The notes beneath the pieces were generated by a model that saw only the letters and a list, made by a program, of their open reading frames with translations, was not told the origin of the DNA and made no database searches. A DNA stretch of 64,000 nt, taken from Dickeya aquatica. GTDB lineage: Bacteria; Pseudomonadota; Gammaproteobacteria; Enterobacterales; Enterobacteriaceae. Shown one piece after another: positions 8,363-18,777 of the stretch. The stretch spans positions 3,906,001 through 3,970,000 of the forward strand of contig NZ_LT615367.1 of NCBI RefSeq assembly GCF_900095885.1, given 5' to 3'. Position 1 is the first letter of the stretch. Each line of letters begins with the position of its first letter. The translations under genes and the position numbers were made by a program.

Positions 8363-10027
8363 GTGGCTCAATACGTTTACACCATGCACCGCGTCGGTAA
8401 GGTTGTTCCGCCGAAGCGACATATCCTGAAAAATATCTCCCTCAGCTTTTTCCCTGGAGCCAAAATTGGTGTGCTGGGGTTAAACGGCGCAGGTAAATCC
8501 ACACTACTGCGCATCATGGCGGGTATCGATAAAGACATTGAAGGCGAGGCCCGGCCACAGCCAGGGATTAAAATCGGCTATCTGCCGCAGGAACCCCAGC
8601 TCAATCTGGAGCACACTGTCCGGGAAGCTGTCGAAGAGGCGGTATCTGAAGTTAAACGCGCTCTGACCCGGCTTGATGAAGTGTATGCCGCTTATGCCGA
8701 CCCAGAGGCTGACTTCGATAAACTGGCCAAAGAGCAAGGTGAGCTGGAATCTATCATTCAGGCGCACGATGGTCACAACCTCGATAACCAGCTTGAGCGC
8801 GCAGCGGATGCTTTGCGCCTTCCCCCCTGGGAGGCAAAGATTGCCAACCTTTCCGGTGGTGAACGTCGTCGTGTTGCTATCTGCCGCCTGTTACTGGAAA
8901 AACCAGACATGCTGCTGCTCGACGAACCGACCAACCATCTGGATGCCGAATCTGTTGCCTGGCTGGAACGTTTCCTGCACGACTATGAAGGTACGGTCGT
9001 CGCCATCACCCATGACCGCTACTTCCTTGACAATGTAGCAGGCTGGATTCTGGAACTTGACCGTGGTGAAGGTATTCCGTGGGAAGGTAACTACTCCTCC
9101 TGGCTGGAGCAGAAAGATCAGCGTCTGGCTCAGGAAGCCTCAACAGAAGCGGCGCGCCGTAAGTCGATTGAAAAAGAGCTGGAATGGGTACGCCAAAATC
9201 CCAAAGGCCGTCAGGCAAAAGGGAAAGCCCGTCTGGCACGCTTTGATGAGCTTAATAGCGTTGAATATCAAAAACGCAATGAAACCAGCGAATTGTTTAT
9301 TCCACCCGGCCCACGCCTCGGTGACAAAGTGCTGGAAGTCCAAAGTCTGACCAAATCCTATGGCGATCGGGTACTGATTGATAACTTGTCGTTCTCAATT
9401 CCTAAAGGTGCCATTGTCGGGATCATCGGCCCTAACGGTGCGGGTAAATCAACCCTGTTCCGTATGCTGTCAGCTCAGGAACAACCCGATGCCGGTACTA
9501 TTTCCTTAGGTGAAACGGTACAACTTGCTTCGGTTGATCAGTTCCGAGACAAGATGGATGGCAGTAAAACCGTGTGGGAAGAAATTTCAGGTGGTCAGGA
9601 CATTATGCGCATCGGCAATTTCGAGCTGCCAAGCCGCGCTTATGTTGGCCGCTTTAACTTTAAAGGCGTTGACCAGGGTAAGCGCATTGGTGAGCTGTCT
9701 GGTGGTGAACGCGGTCGTGTCCATCTGGCAAAACTGTTGCAAGTGGGTGGCAATATGTTGCTGCTCGATGAACCTACCAACGACCTTGATATCGAAACGC
9801 TGCGTGCGCTGGAAAACGCCCTGCTGGAATTCCCTGGCTGTGCAATGGTCATTTCCCATGACCGCTGGTTCCTTGACCGTATTGCCACACACATTATTGA
9901 CTATCAGGATGAAGGTAAGGTCGAGTTCTTTGAAGGCAACTTCACAGAATACGAAGAGTATAAAAAGCGGACGCTTGGCGCTGAAGCACTGGAGCCCCAT
10001 CGCATCAAGTATAAAAAGATGGCGTAA
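8363..10027 (+). CDS. ettA: Energy-dependent translational throttle protein EttA (ABC-F)
   Basis: 554 residues (E. coli 555), starting with GTG and then AQYVYTMHRVGKVVPP, nearly identical to E. coli. There are two tandem ABC cassettes with Walker A at about 39-47 (GLNGAGKST) and again in the second half (GPNGAGKST), and signatures LSGGERRRV and LSGGERGRV. The arm insertion lies in cassette 1 and the P-site tRNA interaction linker (rich in Arg/Lys, KGRQAKGKARLARF) between the cassettes. There are no membrane segments. The protein binds the ribosomal E site and gates entry into elongation according to the ADP/ATP ratio. A strong terminator follows. Confidence 0.97.
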   Translation: MAQYVYTMHRVGKVVPPKRHILKNISLSFFPGAKIGVLGLNGAGKSTLLRIMAGIDKDIEGEARPQPGIKIGYLPQEPQLNLEHTVREAVEEAVSEVKRALTRLDEVYAAYADPEADFDKLAKEQGELESIIQAHDGHNLDNQLERAADALRLPPWEAKIANLSGGERRRVAICRLLLEKPDMLLLDEPTNHLDAESVAWLERFLHDYEGTVVAITHDRYFLDNVAGWILELDRGEGIPWEGNYSSWLEQKDQRLAQEASTEAARRKSIEKELEWVRQNPKGRQAKGKARLARFDELNSVEYQKRNETSELFIPPGPRLGDKVLEVQSLTKSYGDRVLIDNLSFSIPKGAIVGIIGPNGAGKSTLFRMLSAQEQPDAGTISLGETVQLASVDQFRDKMDGSKTVWEEISGGQDIMRIGNFELPSRAYVGRFNFKGVDQGKRIGELSGGERGRVHLAKLLQVGGNMLLLDEPTNDLDIETLRALENALLEFPGCAMVISHDRWFLDRIATHIIDYQDEGKVEFFEGNFTEYEEYKKRTLGAEALEPHRIKYKKMA

Positions 10028-10115
10028 GGCCCAACCCGTATTTTATCTTCGCAAAGCTTATCCATCAGGTCAGCTTTTCTGGCCTGATGAAGCAACGCGA
10101 TACGGTGCTGATAGC

Positions 10116-10145
10116 AACAGGCCCGCCATAATGGCGGGCCTGTTT
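10116..10145 (+). terminator. Rho-independent terminator after ettA
   Basis: ACAGGCCCGCCA, loop TAA, TGGCGGGCCTGT followed by TTTT: a 12-bp perfect stem. It lies between convergent ettA and the chemoreceptor gene and may serve both, though the T run is only on the plus strand. Confidence 0.9.
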
Positions 10146-10177
10146 TAGTCACGATGCCTGACTGGTTCGTCAGCGCA

Positions 10178-11881
10178 TCAGAAGGTTTCCCAGTTATGCT
10201 CGCTGTTATTATCACGACGCCCGGCGCTTATTGCCGCAACAGGTCGCAGCGGCGTCTTATCCGATGGTAATGCCGCTTTTGCCGATACCCGTTCCTGATG
10301 GTGATTCAGTCTAAACACCGCCACCGCCTGCGTCAGCCTTTCAGCCTGAGACTCCAGTGATAACGCAGCCGCAGATGCTTCCTGCACCAACGCCGCATTC
10401 TGCTGTGTCGTACCTTCCATTTCCAGCACAGCCTGATTTACCTGACCAATCCCACGGCTCTGCTCATCAGAAGCGGAAGCAATTTCTCCCATGATATCCG
10501 TAACACTGACGACTGCCTTCACAATCTCTTCCATGGTAGACCCGGCTTTGGCAACCAGATCTGAACCGGTTTCCACCAGCCGGCCCGACTCACCAATTAA
10601 CGACTCTATCTCTTTTGCTGCCTGAGCACTGCGCTGCGCCAGACTACGCACTTCCCCTGCTACCACCGCAAAGCCACGGCCTTGCTCACCGGCACGGGCC
10701 GCTTCAACCGCAGCATTCAGTGCCAGAATGTTAGTCTGAAACGCAATACTGTTGATAACACTGGTAATTTCGGAAATTTTCTTTGAGCTGGATGAGATTT
10801 CATTCATTGTGCTGACGACATCCTGCACAATACTTCCTCCCTGCTCCGCTTTATTTGATGCGTTACGCGCCAGTTGGCTAGCATGGTTAGCGTTATCAGA
10901 GTTCTGTTTCACCGTTGAGGTCAACTGCTCCATACTGGCAGCCGTCTGCTCCAGCGCAGCCGCCTGCTGCTCAGTACGGGAAGAGAGGTCAACGTTACCC
11001 GCGCTGATTTCGGATGCGCCTTGATAGATAGAGTCAGCCCCTTCGCGCACCACCGTGACTGTATTCGTCAGTGAGGCCTGCATCTGTTGCAGATTTTCAC
11101 CCAGAATACCGATTTCATTACGCCCCAGATTTTCGGCCGGGTGTGTCAAGTCGCCCTGGGCGATACGCTGGATGCGCGTGATCAACACGTTGATCGGCAC
11201 CAGAATCGCTTTACGAATGATAAGGTAGCTTATTACCGCCAGCAGGATAGCCAGAGCAAATGAGATGCCCATCAGGATATTGCCCAGACGAGAGTTTGAC
11301 GCAGCCTGCGCATTGATGCTGCTGGCGTGATCTGTCAGGTATTTCACTTCTTTTCGTACCTGAATGGCATAGCTGGTATCTAACTGGCGAGCCTGCGTGG
11401 TTTCCAGTTCAATGGTACTTTCGAACTCGCCATTACGCACAAAGCCAACCATCGGCATCATGACCTTATCGCGGTAAGCAACATAATTGGACGTCAAATC
11501 AGCATCAAATGATTTTTCCTCGTCGGATTTATCAGTCCTTGCCATATAATCATCAAAACGCTTCTGAGAGCTCTTGATACGCTCCACCCCTTCATTGAGG
11601 GCTTTTGTATACGAGTCCTGATCACCCACTCTCGCCGCAGCCGCAGCCTGCACCAGTAACTGACGGGAAACACGAAAGTTATCCATACTGCTACTGATGC
11701 CCGCACGCATATCCGATACCAGATTCGCTCTATCCAGCGATGCATTACTCTGTTTAAGGAAATAGCTGGCTGTGCCAATTGAGAGCGCAAACAGAACCAG
11801 AATAATGGTTAGCAATGTAATAAAGAGCGTCACAAGACGAATATTGTTTATCGAAGAGATAGTCCCTTTTTGGTTTACCAT
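10178..11881 (-). CDS. Methyl-accepting chemotaxis protein (Tar/Tsr class)
   Basis: 567 residues with full type I chemoreceptor architecture. TM1 is at about 17-41, a periplasmic four-helix-bundle sensor at about 42-200, TM2 at about 202-222, HAMP at about 223-275, then a cytoplasmic signalling domain with the invariant hairpin tip ([20 protein letters not shown]). It ends with NWETF, the pentapeptide that tethers CheR and CheB in high-abundance E. coli receptors, so it is probably a major receptor. The ligand is not predictable; the sensor lacks the clear aspartate/serine pocket arginines I could verify. No other che genes are nearby. This position is not a chemoreceptor locus in E. coli, so it is an insertion or transfer relative to that order. 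Confidence 0.92.
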   Translation of the reverse strand: MVNQKGTISSINNIRLVTLFITLLTIILVLFALSIGTASYFLKQSNASLDRANLVSDMRAGISSSMDNFRVSRQLLVQAAAAARVGDQDSYTKALNEGVERIKSSQKRFDDYMARTDKSDEEKSFDADLTSNYVAYRDKVMMPMVGFVRNGEFESTIELETTQARQLDTSYAIQVRKEVKYLTDHASSINAQAASNSRLGNILMGISFALAILLAVISYLIIRKAILVPINVLITRIQRIAQGDLTHPAENLGRNEIGILGENLQQMQASLTNTVTVVREGADSIYQGASEISAGNVDLSSRTEQQAAALEQTAASMEQLTSTVKQNSDNANHASQLARNASNKAEQGGSIVQDVVSTMNEISSSSKKISEITSVINSIAFQTNILALNAAVEAARAGEQGRGFAVVAGEVRSLAQRSAQAAKEIESLIGESGRLVETGSDLVAKAGSTMEEIVKAVVSVTDIMGEIASASDEQSRGIGQVNQAVLEMEGTTQQNAALVQEASAAALSLESQAERLTQAVAVFRLNHHQERVSAKAALPSDKTPLRPVAAISAGRRDNNSEHNWETF

Positions 11882-12548
11882 TCTGATTTCTCACTTTCAC
11901 CACAAGATGCTAATCGCTTCCGCCACAAACCGCAGCAGAAGCACGTATATCTGTCATGTTTCACGTTGCCAGAGTGTGGTTTCGGAGAACTGGCTGATGG
12001 CGTCAATCCTGCCGCACAAACCACAGTCACCGCATTGGGCAACGAGAATGAATGTCGTATCGATGGCGTTGCGCCATACCTGATTTCCTGAGAAAGCGTG
12101 AAAACTCTGATGCCAATATCACTATCAATGGTTAGAAATACCGCAGCTCACGCCAAACAAGAAAAACAAAACGATATTTTAATTTAATTATCGCTTCGTT
12201 TCTTTAAAAAAGAAAAGGTGTTATGACTTTATCACGCCCGTTAGATAAGTGGACAGCACAAATCATCGGGTTCCCTGTGTGCGATCTCATTCTGGACATT
12301 AAAATAATGTAATTGCCAAACGTAACCGTAATCATTGTCATAAAACATAATACTGCCTCACCAGGCGAGGTGATTATGCTGATTTTTTTGGCGTATCGAC
12401 GCAGGCTGAAAGGGAAAAGCATGCACCTTGCCTTAACATTTTCAGGGGGCAGTCACGAGAACCGGCTGTTTTGTGGTAATGCCGCGTTTTCGCCTGTAAC
12501 GAGAACGCTCAGGATGCACTTATCCGTCGCGATGTAAACCACAGGCAG
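11882..12548. other. Long gene-free stretch between chemoreceptor and serA
   Basis: About 670 bases with no recognisable gene. Small frames on both strands (for example 12204-12422 minus, 12313-12537 plus) show no family motif or convincing ribosome binding site. It is AT-rich around 12110-12330. Because the strong hairpin at its right end also faces plus-strand transcription, an unannotated small RNA ending there is possible but unproven. In E. coli the region left of serA holds fau and ssrS (6S RNA); I see neither. Confidence 0.4.
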
Positions 12549-12580
12549 TAAAAAGCCAGCCGTTATTGGCTGGCTTTTTC
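12549..12580. terminator. Bidirectional rho-independent terminator after serA
   Basis: AAAAAGCCAGCC, loop GTTATT, GGCTGGCTTTTT: a 12-bp stem with A run and T run on opposite sides. On the minus strand it would end serA transcription. Confidence 0.9.
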
Positions 12581-12619
12581 AGTTCTCATCGGATACCCAA
12601 TGAAAACAACACGGGCTGA

Positions 12620-13852
12620 TTAATACAGCAGGCGCGCACGGATGGTGCCGGGAATGGATTTCATCAGTTGCAACGCACTGTCTGCACCATCGGTTTCCAC
12701 ATCAATCACCACATAGCCAATTTCCGGGCTGGTTTGCAGGTACTGAGCGGCAATGTTCACTCCCAGATCGGCAAAAATGTGGTTGATTTGCGTCATGATA
12801 CCGGGACGGTTTTCATGGATATGCAGGAGACGGCTGGCGCGATCGCCATGTGCCGGCAACGAGACTTCCGGAAAGTTGACGGCTGACAAGGTAGAACCGT
12901 TATCAGAGTATTTCGCCAGTTTTCCAGCCACTTCATCACCGATATTCACCTGAGCTTCTTCGGTAGAACCACCGATATGCGGCGTCAGAATGACGTTATC
13001 AAACTCACACAACGGTGACTGGAATGGGTCGCTGTTGGTTGCAGGCTCTTGCGGGAACACATCAATCGCCGCGCCGGAAAGGTGTTTACTGGCCAGAGCT
13101 TCGCTCAATGCCGGGATATCGACCACCGTGCCGCGGGATGCATTGATAAGGATGGAACCGGGCTTCATCAATGCCAGTTCGTTGGCACCTATCATGTTCT
13201 GCGTACTGTCCGTTTCCGGCACATGCAGGCTCACCACATCGCTCATATTCAGCAAATCAGACAGGTGGCGCACCTGTTGGGCATTCCCCAATGGCAGCTT
13301 GCTTTCGATGTCATAGAAATACACATGCATCCCGAGGCTTTCAGCCAGAATGCCTAATTGTGTACCGATATGGCCGTAACCAATGATGCCAAGCTTTTTA
13401 CCACGCGCTTCAAAACAGCCTACGGCTTGTTTGTGCCATACACCACGATGAGCCTTGGCATTAGCCGCAGGCACACCACGCAGCAGCAACAGCAATTCAC
13501 CGATAACCAACTCAGCAACGGAACGGGTATTGGAAAAAGGCGCGTTAAAAACCGGAATACCGCGCTTGGTCGCGGCCGACAACTCAACCTGGTTAGTCCC
13601 GATACAAAAACACCCCACAGCAACCAGCTTCTCTGCCGCAGCGAAAATCTCTTCCGTCAGATGGGTACGTGAGCGAATCCCCACAAAATGCGCATCGCGA
13701 ATCGATGCTTTGAGCGCTTCAGGATCCAGCGCGCCTTTGTGATATTCAATATTGGTGTAACCCGCCGCACGCAGATTTTCCAGTGCATTCGGGTGAACCC
13801 CTTCCAGCAGCAGGAACTTAATCTTGTCTTTTTCCAATGATACCTTTGCCAT
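12620..13852 (-). CDS. serA: D-3-phosphoglycerate dehydrogenase
   Basis: 410 residues, the same as E. coli SerA and highly similar throughout. It has the NAD-binding GYGHIGTQLG motif near 160, catalytic Arg (INASRGTVVD), Glu and His (LTPHIGGSTEEAQ), and a C-terminal ACT domain from about 338 (LLHIHENRPGIMTQIN) that binds serine for feedback inhibition. It catalyses the first committed step of serine synthesis from 3-phosphoglycerate. It is downstream of rpiA on the same strand, separated by 320 bases that contain an rpiA terminator, so it most likely has its own promoter. Confidence 0.98.
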   Translation of the reverse strand: MAKVSLEKDKIKFLLLEGVHPNALENLRAAGYTNIEYHKGALDPEALKASIRDAHFVGIRSRTHLTEEIFAAAEKLVAVGCFCIGTNQVELSAATKRGIPVFNAPFSNTRSVAELVIGELLLLLRGVPAANAKAHRGVWHKQAVGCFEARGKKLGIIGYGHIGTQLGILAESLGMHVYFYDIESKLPLGNAQQVRHLSDLLNMSDVVSLHVPETDSTQNMIGANELALMKPGSILINASRGTVVDIPALSEALASKHLSGAAIDVFPQEPATNSDPFQSPLCEFDNVILTPHIGGSTEEAQVNIGDEVAGKLAKYSDNGSTLSAVNFPEVSLPAHGDRASRLLHIHENRPGIMTQINHIFADLGVNIAAQYLQTSPEIGYVVIDVETDGADSALQLMKSIPGTIRARLLY

Positions 13853-14100
13853 TTCCCGACCTTATTTTCAGACTTCAGATGTGACGGTTCGAAAACCAGT
13901 CTGTGCAAACATAACAAAAAATACGCAAGCGGCAATACAAACGATTGCCTGCCCCTCTCCCACTACGGCCTGATGGTGGCCGCTTAATGGCGAAAAATAC
14001 TGCCAACCTTTCAGTGAGCCATACAGGAATGATACGAAATAAGAAAATCTAATATTAAGTACCAAAATTGAGCCGTTATGCAAAGCTGGATTTTTTAGAT

Positions 14101-14134
14101 AAAAAAATCCAGCCGCTGCAAACAGGGGCCGGAT
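14101..14134 (-). terminator. rpiA terminator
   Basis: On the minus strand ATCCGGCC and GGCTGGAT form an 8-bp stem (one G-U pair) followed by TTTTTTT. The same 3' arm plus T run can alternatively pair with a perfect 12-base complement just beyond it (14085-14096), giving a second hairpin. The rest of the 320-base rpiA-serA gap shows no gene. Confidence 0.75.
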
Positions 14135-14172
14135 TGAGGCGCGCAACGCAGGCAGGCTTCCTGACCTGCGAT

Positions 14173-14835
14173 TTATTTTAGCCGGACGGTTTTCACCCCA
14201 TCAGCTGTTCCAACCAGCGCCACATCCGCACCGCGATTCGCAAACAGCCCAACGGTCACCACACCGGCGATACCATTGATATGGTCCTCCATCGAAACAG
14301 CATTGGATAGATCCATATTGTGCACATCGAGAATAATATTGCCGTTATCAGTCAACACGCCCTCACGATACACCGGTTGCCCTCCGAGTTTAACCAGCTC
14401 TCGAGCGACATACGCACGCGCCATAGGAATTACTTCCACCGGTAATGGGAAACGCCCCAGCACATCCACCTGTTTGGACGCATCAACAATGCAGATAAAC
14501 TGACGCGCTATCGCGGCGATAATTTTTTCACGCGTCAGCGCGGCACCGCCACCTTTGATCATCTGCATATGCGGGTTTATCTCATCAGCGCCATCCACAT
14601 ACACATCCAGCACATCTACGGCATTACAGTCAAATACCTGAATACCAAGACTTTTGAGTTTGGCGGTAGACGCATCCGAACTGGAAACTGCCCCCTCAAT
14701 CTGATGCTTGATGGATCCCAGCGCATCAATAAAGTGCGCGGCGGTGGAGCCTGTTCCTACGCCAACAATGGTGCCGGGGCGAACAAAATCGAGAGCGGCC
14801 CAGCCAACGGCTTTTTTCAGTTCATCCTGCGTCAT
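14173..14835 (-). CDS. rpiA: Ribose-5-phosphate isomerase A
   Basis: 220 residues (E. coli 219), starting [20 protein letters not shown]. Family motifs: [15 protein letters not shown] (phosphate loop), the VSSSDAST segment, VDGADEI with catalytic acidic residues, [13 protein letters not shown], and the catalytic Glu in [11 protein letters not shown]. It interconverts ribose-5-phosphate and ribulose-5-phosphate in the pentose phosphate pathway. An in-frame extension upstream overlaps the divergent argP start and is not part of the gene. It is divergent from argP and upstream of serA, as in E. coli. Confidence 0.97.
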   Translation of the reverse strand: MTQDELKKAVGWAALDFVRPGTIVGVGTGSTAAHFIDALGSIKHQIEGAVSSSDASTAKLKSLGIQVFDCNAVDVLDVYVDGADEINPHMQMIKGGGAALTREKIIAAIARQFICIVDASKQVDVLGRFPLPVEVIPMARAYVARELVKLGGQPVYREGVLTDNGNIILDVHNMDLSNAVSMEDHINGIAGVVTVGLFANRGADVALVGTADGVKTVRLK

Positions 14836-15037
14836 AGTGTGTTTATGCCTGTGGGTAAATAGCGACGAAAACGTGTGCGTATTATAAGACATGGTCGCCC
14901 CAAAAGGAGGCTTTTGTCGGTAGCGGGTGGGAATATTTCGGTGCAAATACGCCAAATAATGTGATTTTTTCGGCGATGCCTCACAAAAATGTGGCATATT
15001 GCCAAAATGGTTTTTACGCAAAGGAATCTTCATCTCC

Positions 15038-15931
15038 ATGAAACGCCCGGACTATCGCACGCTTCAGGCGCTGGACGCCGTGATCCGTGAGCGCGGTTTT
15101 GAACGTGCCGCACAAAAACTTTGTATTACGCAGTCCGCCGTCTCGCAGCGTATCAAACAGTTGGAGAACCTGTTCGGCCAGCCACTGTTGGTAAGAACCA
15201 TTCCACCACGCCCTACTGAGCAAGGCCAAAAACTGCTGGCACTGCTACATCAGGTGGAGTTGCTGGAAGAAGAATGGCTGGGTAATGAAAGCAGTAATGA
15301 AACGCCGCTGTTGCTGTCACTGGCAGTGAATGCCGACAGCCTTGCCACCTGGTTATTGCCCGCATTACAACCGGTACTGGTGGATTCACCTATCCGTTTG
15401 AATTTACAGGTAGAAGATGAAACCCGCACTCAGGAACGTCTGCGTCGCGGCGAAGTGGTTGGCGCAGTGAGTATTCAGCCCCAGCCGCTGCCGAGCTGTC
15501 TGGTTGATAAACTGGGCGCACTCGACTACCTGTTCGTGGCCTCGCCCAATTTTGCCAACCGCTATTTCCCGAACGGGGTGACCCGTTCTGCACTGCTGCG
15601 CGCACCGGCTGTCGCTTTTGATCATCTTGATGATATGCATCAGGCGTTTTTGCAGCAGAACTTTGATTTGCCGCCAGGCAGTGTGCCTTGCCATATCGTC
15701 AATTCGTCTGAGGCCTTTGTGCAGCTCGCCCGCCAGGGTACTACCTGCTGCATGATCCCCCATCTGCAAATCGAAAAAGAACTCGCCAATGGTGAGCTTA
15801 TCGACCTGACTCCGGGGTTATTCCAGCGACGGATGCTGTACTGGCACCGCTTCGCACCAGAAAGCAGAATGATGCGACAGGTAACGGATGCGTTGCTCAG
15901 TCACGGACGTCAGGTTCTTCGCCAATCCTAA
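15038..15931 (+). CDS. argP: LysR-family regulator ArgP (IciA)
   Basis: 297 residues, exactly E. coli ArgP length, starting [20 protein letters not shown]. The N-terminal LysR winged HTH (residues 1-60, [19 protein letters not shown]) is followed by a periplasmic-binding-protein-like effector domain that senses lysine and arginine. It activates argO and lysine-related genes in E. coli. argO is not found in its usual place nearby. The ATG is preceded by AAGGAATC. A 13-codon in-frame extension to an earlier ATG is less likely, since family members start at MKRPDYR. Confidence 0.96.
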   Translation: MKRPDYRTLQALDAVIRERGFERAAQKLCITQSAVSQRIKQLENLFGQPLLVRTIPPRPTEQGQKLLALLHQVELLEEEWLGNESSNETPLLLSLAVNADSLATWLLPALQPVLVDSPIRLNLQVEDETRTQERLRRGEVVGAVSIQPQPLPSCLVDKLGALDYLFVASPNFANRYFPNGVTRSALLRAPAVAFDHLDDMHQAFLQQNFDLPPGSVPCHIVNSSEAFVQLARQGTTCCMIPHLQIEKELANGELIDLTPGLFQRRMLYWHRFAPESRMMRQVTDALLSHGRQVLRQS

Positions 15932-15974
15932 CGTGAGCGCCCCTCTGCCAGTGGCAGCGGGGCACGGCCGATTA

Positions 15975-16703
15975 TCACGGGGTACGTTGTAATTCAAACA
16001 CCACGTCGACCTGATCATCGAAATGGATAGCCTGTTGCTCATAGGTTTGCGACACCTCCGCGGGTGCTGCCCGGTCAGCGGCTTTAAACATGCGCGCAAC
16101 CGGCATCGGCTGATAGTTGGCAACATGATAGCGGATGCTATAAATCGGCCCTAAGGTCGTGCTAAACCCGTTCGCCAGCGACTGTGCCTGCTGAGTCGCC
16201 TGCTCTATCGCCTTTTTCCTTGCCTGGTCACGGTAAACCTCTGGATTAGAGACCCCCAGTTCAACCGTATGAATTTCATTCAGGCCGCTTTTTAACGCCC
16301 CATCAAGCAGCTCATTAAGCTTATCCAGTTGGCGCACCGTCACCGCTACCTGACGCACGGCACGATACCCTTTCAGCGCTGCACTGCCATTCTTCAAATA
16401 GTCATACTCTGGTTGTGTACGCAGGTTAGCCGCATTGATGTCTTTTTTATCAATACCGCTTTTATCCAGAAAGGTGAAATATTGAGCAACCCGTTCATCC
16501 ACCTGCTTTTTAGCATCAGCAGCATCTTTGGACGACACACTGACTTCAATTACCAGTTGGGCAACATCGGGTATCGCCTCGACACTGGCCGTACCTGAGG
16601 TGACGATATGTGGCCCGTTAGGTAATTCATAACTCGCCAGCACCGGTGCTGACGCCAGTCCCAGCCCGAGCAGGGCTGTCCATGCCAGAACATTCAGCTT
16701 CAC
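15975..16703 (-). CDS. yggE: SIMPL domain-containing periplasmic protein YggE
   Basis: 242 residues with a clear signal peptide (MKLNVLAWTALLGLGLASAP, cleavage near VLA). The SIMPL/DUF541 domain fills the rest, with GTASVEAIPDVAQLVIEVSV near the mature start and the ARKKAIEQATQQAQSLA helix. The family is linked to oxidative-stress tolerance and outer-envelope oligomers; the mechanism is unsettled. It is convergent with argP (43-base gap). Confidence 0.9.
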   Translation of the reverse strand: MKLNVLAWTALLGLGLASAPVLASYELPNGPHIVTSGTASVEAIPDVAQLVIEVSVSSKDAADAKKQVDERVAQYFTFLDKSGIDKKDINAANLRTQPEYDYLKNGSAALKGYRAVRQVAVTVRQLDKLNELLDGALKSGLNEIHTVELGVSNPEVYRDQARKKAIEQATQQAQSLANGFSTTLGPIYSIRYHVANYQPMPVARMFKAADRAAPAEVSQTYEQQAIHFDDQVDVVFELQRTP

Positions 16704-16842
16704 GTTATCCCCTTTACCTGTGATTGAGAGACATAACCTAACCGGGTCAGGCTACTCTCAATATCGGTAAATCAGTATAGGCGAATATCCGAGAATGGCA
16801 GCTTCGTCATGCCCTTGGCTGGTGCCATCTGGTATATCACCG

Positions 16843-17661
16843 TCAGACTGAGGGCATGAAACCCAGCTCACGGGAGATGTTCTGCGCCGTTTCACGCAAC
16901 GGTGTCACCAGCGCGGCCATTCCAATCTGCTGTAAGCGTGCCATCGACAACGAAATGGAAACGGCATAGGCCACGCGTTGCTGAATATCAAACACCGGTG
17001 CGGAAATACACGATACGCCCAGCTCGTTCTCTTCCCTGTCCATTGCCAGACCATGGTGCCGAATTTCCGCCAGTTCCTGCTCCATTCTGTCCAGTTCAAT
17101 AATGGTATTGGTCGTCAGCGGGCGAATCAGGTGATGGTGAGTACGCCAGTATTCTCCGGGGTAATCTGCGGCACCATAAGCCATAAAGATCTTTCCCATC
17201 GCCGAACTGTGTAACGGCATATGCTGACCAATATAGGCACGGGTACGCATCATGCCCGTCGTGGGTTCCAGCTTATAGATTAAGATGGCGTGATCATCTT
17301 CACGCGTTGAAAAATTGACGGTTTCCCCCACTCTCAGGTTCAATTCCTCGAGGTGTGGAGCGGCAACATGCAGCACATTGAGTGATGAAAGCGCCTTTTG
17401 ACCAACAGCAATAAACTTGGTGGTCAGGCGATAGCTACCGGGTTGCTGGGCAGCAGCCACATAGCCGCATCCGGCAAGGCCCTGTAACAAACGGTGCACC
17501 GTACTTTTGTTCATACAGGCGAGCTCGGCAATCCGTGCCAGCGGGCACCCGTTTGGGTAATCACTCAAAATTTCTATCAATTGCAAACCGCGAAACAAAC
17601 TTTGACTACCCAGCGGTTTCTCCGCTTTTCCCTCTTCATCCCTGCTCTGTTCATTTATCAC
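16843..17661 (-). CDS. plaR: IclR-family regulator PlaR (YiaJ)
   Basis: 272 residues if started at the GTG preceded by AGAGGAAAATCAGAC; ATG codons 6 and 20 codons upstream are alternatives with poorer ribosome sites. From GSQSLFRGLQLIEILSDYPN to the end it closely matches E. coli YiaJ. It has an N-terminal winged HTH (CPLARIAELACMNKSTVHRLL) and a C-terminal IclR effector domain (EDDHAILIYKLEP, ELGVSCISAPVFD). YiaJ/PlaR represses the yiaKLMNOPQRS operon for 2,3-diketo-L-gulonate and, in Dickeya, plant-ascorbate-related catabolism. That operon is not in this window, so the regulator is separated from its usual target. It occupies the slot between yggE and mscS where E. coli has argO. Confidence 0.85.
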   Translation of the reverse strand: MINEQSRDEEGKAEKPLGSQSLFRGLQLIEILSDYPNGCPLARIAELACMNKSTVHRLLQGLAGCGYVAAAQQPGSYRLTTKFIAVGQKALSSLNVLHVAAPHLEELNLRVGETVNFSTREDDHAILIYKLEPTTGMMRTRAYIGQHMPLHSSAMGKIFMAYGAADYPGEYWRTHHHLIRPLTTNTIIELDRMEQELAEIRHHGLAMDREENELGVSCISAPVFDIQQRVAYAVSISLSMARLQQIGMAALVTPLRETAQNISRELGFMPSV

Positions 17662-17786
17662 GTCTGATTTTCCTCTCATCGCATCAGTCAGGACATCCAA
17701 CTCTGACTGATGAAACATCATGAAACAGCGTTCTATTTGATGCAACAGGAGAAACCGGCCCGCAAGCGCAACAGGGTGGACATCAA

Positions 17787-18677
17787 TCACGCATTATCAG
17801 TAGGTTTATCCGGTAAACCGGCGTGCAGAGAAGGGGTAGCATGGTGCAAATGAACATCCATCTGCGGGTAAGGAATACCAATACGGTGTTGATCCAACAC
17901 CCGTTTGAAGTTTTCCAGCAGATCCCAATACACGGCCATCGCGTCACCGTTGGTTGTCCAAACTCTGACAATAAAATTCAGCGAAGACGCGCCCATTTCA
18001 TTGAGCCGGATAGTGACATCTTTCTCATGCTGAATACGCTTATCCGCCGCCACAATATCGCCCAGCACTTTTTTTACCATATCGATATCAGCATCATAGG
18101 CTACGCTAACGACAATCTCAGTGCGTCGATCGGGCTCACGGGAACTGTTGATAATATTACCGGCGATAATTTTACCATTTGGCACTACAATAATTTTTCC
18201 ATCCGCAGTACGAAGCGTGGTAGAAAAAATCTGAATCTGGATAACCGTCCCGCTAATTCCGCCGAGATCGACAAACTCCCCAATGCGAAATGGCCGAAAC
18301 ACCACCAGCAATACACCGGCAGCGAAGTTAGATAATGACCCTTGAAGCGCTAAACCGACGGCCAAACCCGCCGCACCCAGTACGGCAATAATCGATGCCG
18401 TCTGAACGCCAACCCGACTCAATGCGGCAATCAGAGTAAAGGCAATGACACCATAACGCACCAGCGCCGACAGAAAATCAGCGACGGTTGCATCAATGCC
18501 TCGCCCCGTCATCAGGCGGTTAAGCGTGTTGCCAACCACACGAGCAGCTACCATCCCAGCGAACAAAATCATTAATGACGCAATCATGTTGACCGCGTAT
18601 TGCAGCAACACATGCTGGTTATCTACCAGCCAGGTGTGCAAACGGCCCATACTTTCAGTGACATTCAGCTCTTCCAT
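17787..18677 (-). CDS. mscS: Small-conductance mechanosensitive channel MscS
   Basis: 296 residues (E. coli 286). Three N-terminal membrane helices are visible, the pore-lining TM3 being rich in Ala and Gly ([20 protein letters not shown] near 97-116), then the beta domain ([20 protein letters not shown]) and the cytoplasmic cage. It opens on membrane tension to release solutes during hypo-osmotic shock. It lies downstream of fbaA on the same strand, as in E. coli, but with a terminator between them. Confidence 0.96.
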   Translation of the reverse strand: MEELNVTESMGRLHTWLVDNQHVLLQYAVNMIASLMILFAGMVAARVVGNTLNRLMTGRGIDATVADFLSALVRYGVIAFTLIAALSRVGVQTASIIAVLGAAGLAVGLALQGSLSNFAAGVLLVVFRPFRIGEFVDLGGISGTVIQIQIFSTTLRTADGKIIVVPNGKIIAGNIINSSREPDRRTEIVVSVAYDADIDMVKKVLGDIVAADKRIQHEKDVTIRLNEMGASSLNFIVRVWTTNGDAMAVYWDLLENFKRVLDQHRIGIPYPQMDVHLHHATPSLHAGLPDKPTDNA

Positions 18678-18710
18678 TCATTCACTCCCGTTGGGTTGTT
18701 GGATACGCAG

Positions 18711-18738
18711 GAAAAATTAAGGCTCCCGCAGGAGCCTT
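18711..18738 (-). terminator. fbaA terminator
   Basis: On the minus strand AAGGCTCC, loop TGCG, GGAGCCTT is followed by AATTTTTCC: an 8-bp stem with a T run, 40 bases past the fbaA stop codon. Confidence 0.85.
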
Positions 18739-18777
18739 AGTCAAATCATCAGGTCGATAATGATATCGGTCGATAGA

